From contig NZ_CP043506.1 in the NCBI RefSeq assembly GCF_008365315.1, positions 2,469,001 to 2,533,000 of the forward strand: DNA of 64,000 bases, written 5' to 3'. This DNA is from Acetobacter vaccinii (GTDB lineage Bacteria > Pseudomonadota > Alphaproteobacteria > Acetobacterales > Acetobacteraceae). Positions 1 through 8,753 of the stretch are shown here, one piece after another. The stretch's first letter is position 1. The number at the start of each line of letters is the position of its first letter. The position numbers and the translations under genes were made by a program. Below the pieces are notes generated by a model. The model was not told where the DNA came from, ran no database searches, and worked only from the letters and a program-made list of their open reading frames with translations.

Positions 1-2
1 AG

Positions 3-131
3 AAATCACAGACAGGGTTGTTCGTCCGAACCGTCGGCATCACCCGAGCCACCACGAGGATCGGACTGGCCAATATCGTCTACAACATGCGCCGCTTCAT
101 CTTCCTGGAACGGATTAGCACTACAGCATAG
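3..131 (+). pseudogene. IS5-family transposase, C-terminal fragment
   Basis: An open frame enters from the left edge and stops at TAG 129-131. Its residues include VRTVGITRATTRIGLANIVYN and RRFIFLER, which match the conserved end of IS5-family DDE transposases (the 'R..GI.RA...I...N..YN..R' tail). Only about 43 codons are in the window, so I cannot tell whether the element is complete to the left. It reads toward the truncated monooxygenase at 276 and is the likely cause of that truncation. Confidence 0.7.
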
Positions 132-186
132 CAATCCAGAGCAGGAGGCCTTCTCTCTACTCAAAACGCAGAGCGAAAGCGACCCA

Positions 187-252
187 AAGAACCGTTAATC
201 AAATCGCCAAAAGCCCAAAATCAGAACCAAGACACATCAACCAACGGTTCTT
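187..252. repeat. 10-bp inverted repeat near presumed IS end
   Basis: AAGAACCGTT (187-196) is perfectly repeated in inverted form as AACGGTTCTT (243-252). The pair lies between the IS5-type transposase tail and the first recognisable monooxygenase codons (about 258-276), so it may mark the terminal part of the element or its junction. The rest of 132-275 shows no gene that I can recognise. Confidence 0.4.
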
Positions 253-275
253 CGATCCCTCCATCTCCCGAAGGC

Positions 276-800
276 TTGGATTTCGTTTCACGTTATGCAG
301 ATGTTTATGCAGTAACGACCGAACCCTTAGCCGAAACACGTGCCTTACTGGATCAGGTTAAGGCAGCGACCTTGGAGCAGGGACGTAAAGACATTGCTTT
401 CTGGCGAGATTCCAACTTCATTCTTGCTGCGACTGATGAAGAGGCACAGCAGCGGGCTGAGCGTATAGCAGCTGATATTCGAACAACAACAGGCGGCGTC
501 GCTGTCCAGACGCAAAGTGTCGGGCAGGCGCGGGCTCTTTCTGCTGTTGATCGGGCAGAATGGCATGACAGAGCGCTTTATACAGGGATCAACCGTGCTG
601 GTGGCCGCGGGGGGATTCCCTTTGTGGGCTCTCCCAAGACAGCAGCGGACGCTGTGCTTGATTATTATGACCTAGGAATAGAAACCTTTTCCATCGGCGT
701 TCCCCTTGTGTCTGAAGAGGATGACCGTCTTGCGACGGAGTTGCTGGAACATATCCGCAATGGCGTCAAAGACCGGGCATCAAAACACCACGCCGCGTAA
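276..800 (+). pseudogene. LLM-class flavin monooxygenase (SsuD/DszA-like), 5'-truncated
   Basis: About 174 C-terminal residues remain of a protein family normally around 350-450 residues. What is seen: SPEGLDFVSRYADVY at the front and GIPFVGSPKTAADAVLDYYDLGIETF toward the end, the typical C-terminal half of luciferase-like FMNH2-dependent monooxygenases such as alkanesulfonate monooxygenase. The N-terminal flavin-binding half is absent; upstream lie IS5 transposase remains. The frame stays open a little upstream of the TTG at 276, so no genuine start exists. It lies 45 nt before a DszB-like gene, suggesting both once served one sulfur-compound pathway. I infer it is non-functional. Confidence 0.75.
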
Positions 801-845
801 TGGATGAGCATTACTCCCAAATTTCAGATACGAAAGCTTTAAGTC

Positions 846-1913
846 ATGACTTCTAAAAATTTATCTTCCCAAGCCCCTGCAAGTGCACGGGTTTTGAACT
901 ACTCAATCTGCCCTGTATTTGTCGCCTCTCATGTTGCGGTTGAACTGGGCTGGCTTGAGGAGGAACTGGCATCTGTCGGTGCATCAGCACGTTATCTGGG
1001 ATCACTGACAAGAGATGAGCAGAATATCGCCCATCATCAGCATACTCTTCCGTTTCAAATCCGGGATGGCGGTAACATTCCTCCGACATGGTCTCATGCA
1101 AGAGGGGCAGAGAATGTTGTGATTGGTACGACCGGATTTAATTCCGGCGGACAGATTGTTGTTAGAGCGGATTCAGGAATATACACACTTGCAGACCTGG
1201 CCGGGCGCAAGGTTGCTCTTTCTCGCAGCAATGCTGATTATCGCGCTGACTGGTGGCGTGCCAATTCAGAGTTTGGTCTGCTCCTCCTCCTACGTTTGGG
1301 GGGGCTGACATTTGACGATGTGGAACTGATAGAAATCCCCGCGATTGAATCCACAGCCCATCTCCCACCGGTTAGCCGGCTGTCAGAACGTTGGCCACAG
1401 ACAGAACGGGAGAGTCTGGCCTTTAATCTGCCCGAGGTGGTAGCTTTGGGTGATGGTCGCGTTGATGCCATTTTCAGCAATCAAGGACGCTCCGAAATTC
1501 TTGAGAAAACCGGGCAGTTCAAGGTAATTGAAGATCTCCGGCGTTACCCGGATTGGACATTAAACGCACCTTCCGGTCCCTATCTGATTACTGCAAGCCG
1601 AACACTGCTTGACCAGAGCCCTGAAATTGCAATTGCCTTCTTAAAGGCTTCCATTCGGGCGGGGAGGTGGATCGCTGATAATCGTCGAGAAGCAGCGGTT
1701 ATTCTTAACCGCGTTACCTACCAGGCAACTGCCGAAGATGTTTTGAGGGATATAGCTGATATTGATTTTGTACCATCATTATCAGCACAAAATATTGCTA
1801 ACCTGACTTCTCTAAAAGATTTTCTATTTAAACATGAATATATCAAGAATGATTTTGAAATCAGTAGCTGGATTGATGGTCAATTCTTGAAGTCAGCATT
1901 GGACGACCTATAA
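846..1913 (+). CDS. DszB-like desulfinase / substrate-binding-fold protein
   Basis: 355 residues. The protein has the type-2 periplasmic-binding fold pattern (Y-S-x-C-P-V, DLAGRKVALS, GRVDAIFS), and many relatives are labelled ABC transporter substrate-binding proteins. However, no signal peptide is visible, and residues known to be catalytic in the desulfinase DszB (Cys27, His60, Arg70) appear to have counterparts: C22 in YSICPV, H63 in IAHHQH and R73 in IRDGGNIPP, with the same 10-residue His-to-Arg spacing. That favours a cytoplasmic C-S cleaving enzyme acting after an LLM monooxygenase, the remnant of which lies just upstream. The substrate is unknown. Start ATG at 846; a transporter-binding role remains possible. 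Confidence 0.65.
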   Translation: MTSKNLSSQAPASARVLNYSICPVFVASHVAVELGWLEEELASVGASARYLGSLTRDEQNIAHHQHTLPFQIRDGGNIPPTWSHARGAENVVIGTTGFNSGGQIVVRADSGIYTLADLAGRKVALSRSNADYRADWWRANSEFGLLLLLRLGGLTFDDVELIEIPAIESTAHLPPVSRLSERWPQTERESLAFNLPEVVALGDGRVDAIFSNQGRSEILEKTGQFKVIEDLRRYPDWTLNAPSGPYLITASRTLLDQSPEIAIAFLKASIRAGRWIADNRREAAVILNRVTYQATAEDVLRDIADIDFVPSLSAQNIANLTSLKDFLFKHEYIKNDFEISSWIDGQFLKSALDDL

Positions 1914-1934
1914 AGCGTTTGCTCTATATGCCAA

Positions 1935-1964
1935 AAATCTGGAGGGGGTAACTCCTCCAGATTT
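1935..1964. terminator. Bidirectional terminator between convergent genes
   Basis: AAATCTGGAGG (1935-1945) pairs perfectly with CCTCCAGATTT (1954-1964) around an 8-nt loop. The A-rich left flank and T-rich right flank give short U tracts in both directions. It sits between the converging DszB-like and Hsp70 genes. Confidence 0.75.
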
Positions 1965-2006
1965 CTTGCACTCATCACCCTGTTTCGCACCGAATGAGCA
2001 AGCTAT

Positions 2007-3284
2007 TTAAATGGATGCCAGAGCCAGACCTTCGGCAACCGATACAAACTCTCCTCCAAGCTCTACCCGTTCAGCACCGAAGCGGGAGGTAAAGAGTGCG
2101 CGCACAGCAGGCACAAAGGATGTACCTCCAGTTAAAAAGACCCGGTCAATCTGTTCTGGGGCCAGAGCAGCCTCGGTCAGTGCTGCATCTATACCTTGTG
2201 CAAGTCGGGCAATATCAGGGGCAATCCAACGGTCAAAGTCAGTGCGTGAGACTTTTGTTCTGATGTTTAATCCCGGCTGTGAAAAATCCAGTTCAGCCTC
2301 GGCATCGGAAGAGAGCGCGCGTTTTGTGGCAGAAACAGCATTGTAGAGTTCCTGCCCACGCTGTTCGCTTACAAGCTCGACCAGATTGGCAAGTTTTTCT
2401 GGCTCGGATGCTGTGCGTGCCACATCTTCAATCTCCCGCAGAATACGCGGGGTACGCATGAGCGAAAGACGGTGCCAGCGAGCAAGAGAGTGATACCATT
2501 CTATAGGTACAGGCAATGGCTCCCCACCCATAACGCGGAATGTGCAGTCTCTGCCCAGGTAGGGGGCCACAACATTGTCGATAATACGAAAATCAAACTG
2601 ATCTCCAGCAAGTCCAACACCGGCATGCCCCAATGGCTGTGTTGCTTTCTGGCTGGTGGGGTCAAAGCGCATTACTGAGAAATCGCTTGTTCCGCCACCA
2701 AAATCCCCGACCAGAACGGTGGCGGGCCGATCAAGACGTTGCATAAAGCGCCAGCCTGCCGCCTCTGGCTCCATCATGATTGAGATTTGCGCAAATCCTG
2801 CCTGCCCAAACGCGGTACGTAGTCGCTCTTCGCCTAGGGTGTCATCTGCATTGTCACCAACAAAATGTACGGGTCTCCCCACAGTTACATAACAGTTGGC
2901 TGGCTCCAGACCACTCAACGCCATAAGTTCTTTAAGAAAAGTCGCTATCAGGCTTTCCAATGGAAAGCGTTGCCCGAATACTTGGGTCTCACGAAAGCTG
3001 ACCTGAGCCAGGTAGGACTTCATGGACATGATAAGCCGGGTTTCGGCCGGGTCATCCATATAGGCTTCAATAGCATAATCGCCAATAGCACGGTGCTGTA
3101 TGCGCCGCCCGCCTTCCATATCCTGCCATAAAGCCAACAATGTACGGCATGTCTGGGAAGAGCCATCATCCACAGTGGGAAAATGGACTGTCTGGATCTG
3201 ATGGCCGGGTCGGGCAATGACAATGACACTGTTAGTCGTGCCAAAATCAATACCAATGCGGGTGAGGGAAGGGGAGGTGGTCAT
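2007..3284 (-). CDS. yegD: Hsp70 family chaperone, YegD-like
   Basis: 425 residues from ATG at 3284 (an upstream GTG at 3314 would add ten residues; no strong Shine-Dalgarno separates the two). The N-terminus IGIDFGTTNSVI is the actin/Hsp70 phosphate-1 motif, followed by VLVGDFGGGTSDFSV (phosphate 2) and VFLTGGTSFVPAVR (adenosine motif). The length matches the short YegD branch, which has the ATPase domain but no full DnaK substrate-binding domain and lid. Cytosolic; partner unknown. It converges on the DszB-like gene and appears monocistronic. Confidence 0.85.
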   Translation of the reverse strand: MTTSPSLTRIGIDFGTTNSVIVIARPGHQIQTVHFPTVDDGSSQTCRTLLALWQDMEGGRRIQHRAIGDYAIEAYMDDPAETRLIMSMKSYLAQVSFRETQVFGQRFPLESLIATFLKELMALSGLEPANCYVTVGRPVHFVGDNADDTLGEERLRTAFGQAGFAQISIMMEPEAAGWRFMQRLDRPATVLVGDFGGGTSDFSVMRFDPTSQKATQPLGHAGVGLAGDQFDFRIIDNVVAPYLGRDCTFRVMGGEPLPVPIEWYHSLARWHRLSLMRTPRILREIEDVARTASEPEKLANLVELVSEQRGQELYNAVSATKRALSSDAEAELDFSQPGLNIRTKVSRTDFDRWIAPDIARLAQGIDAALTEAALAPEQIDRVFLTGGTSFVPAVRALFTSRFGAERVELGGEFVSVAEGLALASI

Positions 3285-3860
3285 GATTGCGAGAAAATAG
3301 AATCCCGCAATCACGCTGTCTATGGTCCATGCCTAACAAAATGCTCGGAACCCAAAGAGCCCAACATCAGTATTATCAAGCTTATGGGAATACGCTGCCT
3401 ATGGGCTAGGACGATTAGCACGATAGAACTTTGCCATCGGTATAATCATTGTTCAGGCTTAACCGCGATTACCATTGCTGTTTGACGCTACAAAAGCAAT
3501 ATCCACATCGTTTTTCTGGCGACGTATGACGAACATATGGTAGCCAGAGGCTGGTATTATGAGAGCATGAACCGTAAGTACTGTCAGGTAAAACACTCTA
3601 ATCATGAAGTTTCTGTAATACCTTCATTTCTGGAGTTTTTTGTATCATCACAACAGCGTGTTGATTATACCTGTTTTGCGTAGACAAAGAGAGTTTTGGC
3701 CTTTTTTGCTCTTCAAAACTAACAGGCTATTTTTAAATTTGAGCGTGATTTTTTTTTATAAATCCGGCATGAGGAGTAGGTAACGCATGTTCTTTTTTGT
3801 GCGCCCTTGTTTCTTTTTTGTTCTCATGCTTCATAATCCCTAACCGAGGACGCCCCTGTC
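3285..3860. other. Intergenic region, presumed divergent promoters
   Basis: About 575 bases separate the Hsp70 gene and the chemoreceptor, which point away from each other. Short ORFs here have no recognisable similarity or ribosome-binding site. The region is AT-rich from about 3640 on, with T tracts near 3745-3757. CGAGGA just before the GTG at 3861 is the likely ribosome-binding site. I see no tRNA, IS remnant or convincing promoter consensus. Confidence 0.5.
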
Positions 3861-5753
3861 GTGCTGAGATTCGGACTTGTCGGAAAAATTGTTTTAGTCA
3901 CCATTGCTTTTCTTATTGTTTTTACAATTTCCATTATTGTGGAAATTACCCATCTTGTGCGCAGTGAGATGCACCAGTCTCTACTTGATAGTATTCATTC
4001 AAGAATGCGGGCAGCAGTCAGCATTTTTGAACGGGATATGCCGACTGTGCATGTTACATGGGCGGCCAATGGGGCGATCCAACGCGTGACTGCAGGCAGC
4101 CTTGCTACGCATTATTCTGATCATCACATGACGGATGCTATTGCTCGTGTTGCCAATGGGCGAGCCGTTCTGTTTGTTGCGGATGAAAGTGGGCATAGTT
4201 TTGTCCGGCGCATGGTGAGCGATGCGAACGACACAAACGAGGAAAGTCAGCGGTCTCTTGGCATGCCCCTCGATCCCAGCACACCAGCCTATCAGGCGCT
4301 TGCCCGTGGAGAGCCCTCGGAAGGGGAAACCACTCTGCTGGGAACCCGCTATTATGTTTACTATCTTCCAATCTTCTCGCCCGAGGGAAAAGTGATTGGA
4401 AGTATTGATGTGGCAATTACCGCAAACAAAGCGGATGCCGTCATCAATAACCTGATTTGGACGATTGGCCTGGTCGCTGGTGCCATTATGCTGGTCGCTG
4501 CGATTGGGATGGCCTTTATTACAAAGCGAATGCTCCAACCGCTTGCTGTGATTACTCAATCAATGCGCGGATTGGCCGGGGGAGACACCACCACAGTTGT
4601 GCCATATGCTGACAGACAAGACGAGATCGGCACAATGGCTGGGGCTGTTGAAGTGTTTCGGCAGGCTGCGATTGATAAGGCACGGTTAGAGCAGGAAGCC
4701 GAGAAAGCCCGACGCCAGCAAGAAGCTGAACGTCAGGCGGCCCAGCAAAAGGCCGAGGAAGCCGCCCATCAACTCCAGATTGCAACAGACAGCCTGGCTG
4801 ATGGCTTGCAGAAAATGTCCAATGGCGATCTGTCTGTGCAGATAAAGACCCGATTTGCCGCTGACCTTGAACCGCTACGTGAAAACTTCAACCAATCGAT
4901 TAGCCAACTGGCGAGCGCCTTTGGGACAGTGTCAGGCTCGGCTTATAGTATCAGCAACAGCACGCATGAACTCTCGACAGCTTCTGACAATCTTTCGCGG
5001 AGGACAGAGCAACAGGCTGCAACGCTGGAAGAAACATCGGCCGCATTGACACAAATTACTCAGCGGGTTCAGAAAACAACGGAAGAAACCCGTCACGCTC
5101 ATACGGTTGTCAATTCCTCCCGCGCTGATGCTGAGCAGGCCAGCCTTGTCGTTCGCAAGGCTGTTGATGCCATGTCCCGGATTGATACCTCATCGCGCGA
5201 GATTTCGGGGATTATCGGCCTCATCAATGATGTTGCATTCCAAACCAATATTCTGGCCCTTAATGCCAGTGTAGAAGCCGCCCGTGCTGGGGATGCCGGG
5301 CGTGGTTTTGCTGTCGTTGCAACGGAAGTACGTCATCTGGCTCATCGTTCGGCCGAGGCCGTAAAGGAGATTTCGGCGTTGATCACCGGCTCTGCCATGC
5401 AGGTCAAAGATGGCGTTGAATCAGTGCAGGAAACTGGAAACGCCCTGCATCGGATTGTCTCCCAGGTGGAGGAGATCAGCACTCTGGTCTCCAATATTGC
5501 AGCGGCTGCACAGGATCAGGCAACGAGTATCAGTGAACTGAATCTCGCCATGACGAGTATGGAGCAGACGACCCAGCAGAATGCGGCTGTCGCAGAACAA
5601 AGTGCTGCGGCCAGCCATAATCTGACAACCATGGTGACAGAGCTCCAGAATCTGGTCGGTCGTTTTGACTTGGGGGATGCTGTCAAGTTGCCCCATCAAG
5701 ACCAAATATCTCTCCAGAGAACGGCAACGCTCAGAATTGTTTCTCATAATTAA
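3861..5753 (+). CDS. Methyl-accepting chemotaxis protein with Cache sensor
   Basis: 630 residues, GTG start preceded by CGAGGA. A membrane segment at about residues 8-30 is followed by a periplasmic domain of about 165 residues containing [12 protein letters not shown] and [20 protein letters not shown], typical of the Cache_3/Cache_2 sensor type. A second membrane segment lies at about 197-220, then HAMP and a charged Ala/Glu/Gln-rich coiled coil. The highly conserved signalling hairpin [20 protein letters not shown] is near residue 457. It should relay a small-molecule signal to CheA/CheW in the inner membrane. The ligand cannot be read from sequence, and no che genes are adjacent. Confidence 0.93.
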   Translation: MLRFGLVGKIVLVTIAFLIVFTISIIVEITHLVRSEMHQSLLDSIHSRMRAAVSIFERDMPTVHVTWAANGAIQRVTAGSLATHYSDHHMTDAIARVANGRAVLFVADESGHSFVRRMVSDANDTNEESQRSLGMPLDPSTPAYQALARGEPSEGETTLLGTRYYVYYLPIFSPEGKVIGSIDVAITANKADAVINNLIWTIGLVAGAIMLVAAIGMAFITKRMLQPLAVITQSMRGLAGGDTTTVVPYADRQDEIGTMAGAVEVFRQAAIDKARLEQEAEKARRQQEAERQAAQQKAEEAAHQLQIATDSLADGLQKMSNGDLSVQIKTRFAADLEPLRENFNQSISQLASAFGTVSGSAYSISNSTHELSTASDNLSRRTEQQAATLEETSAALTQITQRVQKTTEETRHAHTVVNSSRADAEQASLVVRKAVDAMSRIDTSSREISGIIGLINDVAFQTNILALNASVEAARAGDAGRGFAVVATEVRHLAHRSAEAVKEISALITGSAMQVKDGVESVQETGNALHRIVSQVEEISTLVSNIAAAAQDQATSISELNLAMTSMEQTTQQNAAVAEQSAAASHNLTTMVTELQNLVGRFDLGDAVKLPHQDQISLQRTATLRIVSHN

Positions 5754-5782
5754 TTAGAAATATTTTTTCGAGACTTGGTTTT

Positions 5783-5814
5783 GCCATCGCTTTTTATTCC
5801 TGAAAAGCGATGGC
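5783..5814. terminator. Perfect 12-bp hairpin between convergent genes
   Basis: GCCATCGCTTTT (5783-5794) and AAAAGCGATGGC (5803-5814) form a perfect stem with an 8-nt loop, 29 nt after the chemoreceptor stop. No long T run follows on either strand, so termination would be imperfect or factor-assisted. Its position between convergent genes supports a shared terminator role. Confidence 0.55.
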
Positions 5815-5973
5815 GTTCCGTACTGGTTCTTCTGGAAATAACAGTAATTGACTATTTTATTTTTAATTTTCCGGCGGCGGGGCTTGCACACATTGTGCCG
5901 GAACGCTTTAACGGCCGGAGAGTAAGGTGATTTATCTCCACCATTTATTTGTTCCAGAATGTGCTTATGTCTC

Positions 5974-6879
5974 TCACTTAAGCCAGGGCAACTTCCGTAA
6001 ACTGATACCTAGTATTTGACGTGCTTTCTGATTGCATGCCCCTGTCAGAGTATTCTGGTAGTAAACACTCTCTTCTCCTAAAAGGCGAAGAGCTTCCTGT
6101 TCATCAAGAGAGGGAAGGGCATTCAATCCGAGCCAGTTCGCGTAGGCCGGAAGCCATTCCGACAGTCTTGTTGGTTGATCATCAACGACATTATAAAGAC
6201 CGACTGGTGCTGTAAGAGCAGCCACAGTTGCCTGCGCCGCATCCTCCACATGGATAAAAGAGAATGTACTACTGCCCTTGCCGATTAAAGACACATCCCC
6301 CTGAGCCAGATGCCGACTGAAGGCACCATCTGGCCAGTACCATGTGCCAGGGCCATAAAAGAAGCCATAGCGCAGTCCGACACCCTCAAGTGATGTCGCA
6401 CTCAAAACCCTATTTTCTAAAGCGGCGTACATACGCGCACTGTCGCCAATTGTACCGGGAGCACTGGTTCTCAAAGGGCTGAATTCTGTTGCCAGTCCAT
6501 GACCACCATCCAGATAAAACCCGGACAACTGTTGGATATAACGCTTTACATGAAAGGCTTGGGCTGCCTCAAACAGATTGCGCCCTCCTTCCAACCGCAA
6601 TTTTCTATCAGCAGGAAGGCGTTGGGGTAAATCAAAGGGGCTGGCAGGAAGGGAGGTCAGTTGGTCAATCACAACATCCGGACGAATATGTTCTATAAGT
6701 GCAAAAATACTTTCCCGCTCTAAAGCATTGCCAGCGACAGGGTTGGCTCCCAGTTGTTCAATGGCCCTTAAGCTGCTTGGGTGGTGCGCTAACCCCCAGA
6801 CGTCATGCCCGGCGTCCTTAAGACGGGTGATTAATGGACGACCAACTGCACCGCTGGCACCTGCGACAAAAACCTTCAT
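5974..6879 (-). CDS. NAD(P)-dependent epimerase/dehydratase family protein
   Basis: 301 residues. The N-terminal VFVAGASGAVGRPLI is the Rossmann GxxGxxG motif of extended short-chain dehydrogenases/atypical NAD-binding reductases. VSLIGKGSSTFSFIHVEDAAQA resembles the substrate-side motif of this group. The usual catalytic YxxxK is not evident (the aligned part reads MYAALEN), so it may be an atypical reductase. It is the last gene of a tightly spaced minus-strand set (Rrf2 regulator, cupin, this gene; 18-nt gaps). Substrate unknown. Confidence 0.75.
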   Translation of the reverse strand: MKVFVAGASGAVGRPLITRLKDAGHDVWGLAHHPSSLRAIEQLGANPVAGNALERESIFALIEHIRPDVVIDQLTSLPASPFDLPQRLPADRKLRLEGGRNLFEAAQAFHVKRYIQQLSGFYLDGGHGLATEFSPLRTSAPGTIGDSARMYAALENRVLSATSLEGVGLRYGFFYGPGTWYWPDGAFSRHLAQGDVSLIGKGSSTFSFIHVEDAAQATVAALTAPVGLYNVVDDQPTRLSEWLPAYANWLGLNALPSLDEQEALRLLGEESVYYQNTLTGACNQKARQILGISLRKLPWLK

Positions 6880-6897
6880 TGTCTAGTGTCCTTCGCT

Positions 6898-7293
6898 TTA
6901 ATGAGCGGGGAGGACAAACGGAGCATTCTTGTCTTTGACAAAAAATGCCAGAAAACGCGCGGGATCTGTCTGGCTGGCATTGCGCCCTACAAGATGGACA
7001 TCATCCGGTCCTTCAAAAAAGCTTTGTCCCTCTTTCAAAGTCACAGACGCACCACCTTTGACCTGCATGATGATGCTTCCCTTCAGCACATACACAAACA
7101 CGGAAGCATTGTGCCTGTGGATTGGGTCTGAGGCTCCGGGTGAGTAATCCACTGTCACCATAGCCCCTTCCTTGCCAGGAATGCCCTGTAAGTTCTGCGC
7201 CATGAGCGGGGTTACTCTCGTTTCCGCATGGATAGAGTGGCCACAGAGGCTTGCAGCTATAGCTGCAAGGAACACAACTTTGCGCATTTTCAT
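6898..7293 (-). CDS. Exported small cupin-domain protein
   Basis: 131 residues with a clear signal peptide (KMRKVVFLAAIAASLCGHSIHA, predicted cleavage after A23 or close by). A single cupin domain follows: motif 1 PIHRHNASVFVYVLKG carries the metal-binding His pair, and motif 2 GPDDVHLVGRN carries another His. The family includes small metal-dependent dioxygenases/isomerases and sensors; substrate not deducible. Sits between the Rrf2 regulator and the epimerase gene in one probable operon. Confidence 0.8.
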   Translation of the reverse strand: MKMRKVVFLAAIAASLCGHSIHAETRVTPLMAQNLQGIPGKEGAMVTVDYSPGASDPIHRHNASVFVYVLKGSIIMQVKGGASVTLKEGQSFFEGPDDVHLVGRNASQTDPARFLAFFVKDKNAPFVLPAH

Positions 7294-7311
7294 TATCCTG
7301 ATTTAGAGGCG

Positions 7312-7863
7312 TTAAGCGGGATCAAGAGGCGGGCGGTTTTTTCGTTGCCGGACTTTCCCGGTTCGACGTGTTTGCACACGTTCTTCAAACCACGACCGTG
7401 CTTCTTCAAAGAAAGGCGAGGGGGCTTTATGGCGCACCGATTGGGCCAGATCAGCCAGAGTGGTTTTGGCTAATTCCCGCCTCATGGCCTGTTCGGCATT
7501 GAGCATGAGGGCATGAATGCTGCACACACCTTGCGTAGCCCATGGCGGAGTTTTGTGATCAAAAAGCGCACAGCGCTCTCTGATTTCCTGACAGTTGAAA
7601 AGGCTTTTTTTGCCTTCAACTGCATCGACAACAGCGAGCACACTGATCTCATCAGCAGCCTTTGCCAGTCTATATCCGCCCTTTAACCCTTCGGAGGCCG
7701 CAAGTAGCCCAGCCTTTTCAAGCTTGGGTAGCAGCTTGGCGACAAAGGCAGCAGGGATCTCCTGTAATTCTGCCAAATCAAGGCTGCTGACAGGTTCGGG
7801 GTTATCGACCAGCCAGAGTAAACTGTGCAGGACGTATTCGGTGCTTGCGCCATAAAGTGCCAT
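7312..7863 (-). CDS. Rrf2 family transcriptional regulator
   Basis: 183 residues. The N-terminal winged helix (EYVLHSLLWLVDNP, LQEIPAAFVAKLLPKLEKAGLL, GGYRLAK) is characteristic of Rrf2. Three cysteines follow in the dimerisation region (NCQEIRERC and GVCSIH), the arrangement used by members binding an Fe-S cluster or sensing thiol or nitrosative stress. First gene of the probable Rrf2-cupin-epimerase operon, so it is probably autoregulatory. The basic C-terminal tail (RRTGKVRQRKNR) is an extension beyond the usual domain. Confidence 0.85.
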   Translation of the reverse strand: MALYGASTEYVLHSLLWLVDNPEPVSSLDLAELQEIPAAFVAKLLPKLEKAGLLAASEGLKGGYRLAKAADEISVLAVVDAVEGKKSLFNCQEIRERCALFDHKTPPWATQGVCSIHALMLNAEQAMRRELAKTTLADLAQSVRHKAPSPFFEEARSWFEERVQTRRTGKVRQRKNRPPLDPA

Positions 7864-7987
7864 ACGCGGATATTATAAGTCTGCGTTTAGATTCGCAAGG
7901 TGGCACAAAAGAGTCAGAGCCCATAAAATGACGTGACCTAGAGATGCTGCCAGAGTGTGGGGGGGCTGTTTGTGTCAGCGCAGTCAT

Positions 7988-8656
7988 TCACACCGAAACT
8001 AAAATGGCACCTCGTGCTCTCAGGCTACGCTGGCTTTTTTGCAGAGCAGCGAGCAGGTTCTGCCGTGTTTCAGACATGTGTGTTTCCATCAACGCGATTG
8101 CTTGCGAGCGTTCCCCATTTTTAAGGGCTGCGATGATAGAACGATGCTCGTCCCACCCATGGTGGGTAGGCTCATTATCCAACCAGCGCGCTCGCCTCAA
8201 GCGTGTCATAGCGTCCTTTACACCTTGTGTGACAAAGCGATTTTTTGCCAATCCAGCTATCCAGAGGTGAAAGTCGCGGCCTGCCTGATCCAGCTCTTCA
8301 GGGCGACTGGTTGGCGTAATTGATTCCAATAGACTTTCAATTGTCGCAATCTCGCAGGCCGGAATCACTGCTGGTGCCAACCTCAAGGCTGTCAGTTCCA
8401 AGGCTTCACGATAAACACAAAGTTGGGAAATTTCCTCCAGATCAATCGGCGGCACTCTCCAGCCACGGCCTATGCGACAAACAAGCCCCTCAGCTTCCAG
8501 ACGAAATAATGCTGTCCGCACGGATGTTCTGGAAACACCAAGCATACTCTCCACGCCACGCTCGGTCAGGCGTTCCCCCGGGCCAAGCTCCATATCCAGA
8601 ATCAAGCGTCTGAGATGATCCTCTGCCTGTTGCATCTGCGTGGCGCTTTTGGTCAT
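7988..8656 (-). CDS. GntR family regulator with FCD domain
   Basis: 222 residues. The N-terminal GntR winged helix (LGPGERLTERGVESMLGVSRTSVRTALFRLEAEGLV) is followed by an all-helical FCD ligand-binding domain (FHLWIAGLAKNRFV, EHRSIIAALKNGERSQAIALMETHM, with metal-binding-type His residues). Transcribed away from an MFS transporter gene, with a perfect palindrome between them, so it probably represses that transporter and itself until an organic acid or similar ligand binds. Confidence 0.88.
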   Translation of the reverse strand: MTKSATQMQQAEDHLRRLILDMELGPGERLTERGVESMLGVSRTSVRTALFRLEAEGLVCRIGRGWRVPPIDLEEISQLCVYREALELTALRLAPAVIPACEIATIESLLESITPTSRPEELDQAGRDFHLWIAGLAKNRFVTQGVKDAMTRLRRARWLDNEPTHHGWDEHRSIIAALKNGERSQAIALMETHMSETRQNLLAALQKSQRSLRARGAILVSV

Positions 8657-8708
8657 GACAGTCTCTCTTTTGACCTTGTGTGAGGGCTTTCTTTAAAGGT
8701 ATCCCAAT

Positions 8709-8720
8709 TTGGTATACCAA
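8709..8720. promoter_or_regulatory. Palindromic operator for the GntR/FCD regulator
   Basis: TTGGTATACCAA is a perfect 12-bp palindrome in the 97-nt gap between the divergent regulator and MFS genes. FCD-type GntR proteins commonly bind TNGTNNNACNA-like palindromes, which this fits. An additional half-site GGTATCCC lies just upstream (about 8697-8704). Confidence 0.7.
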
Positions 8721-8753
8721 GAATCGTAGAGCTCTTGAACATGGTTATCGTGT

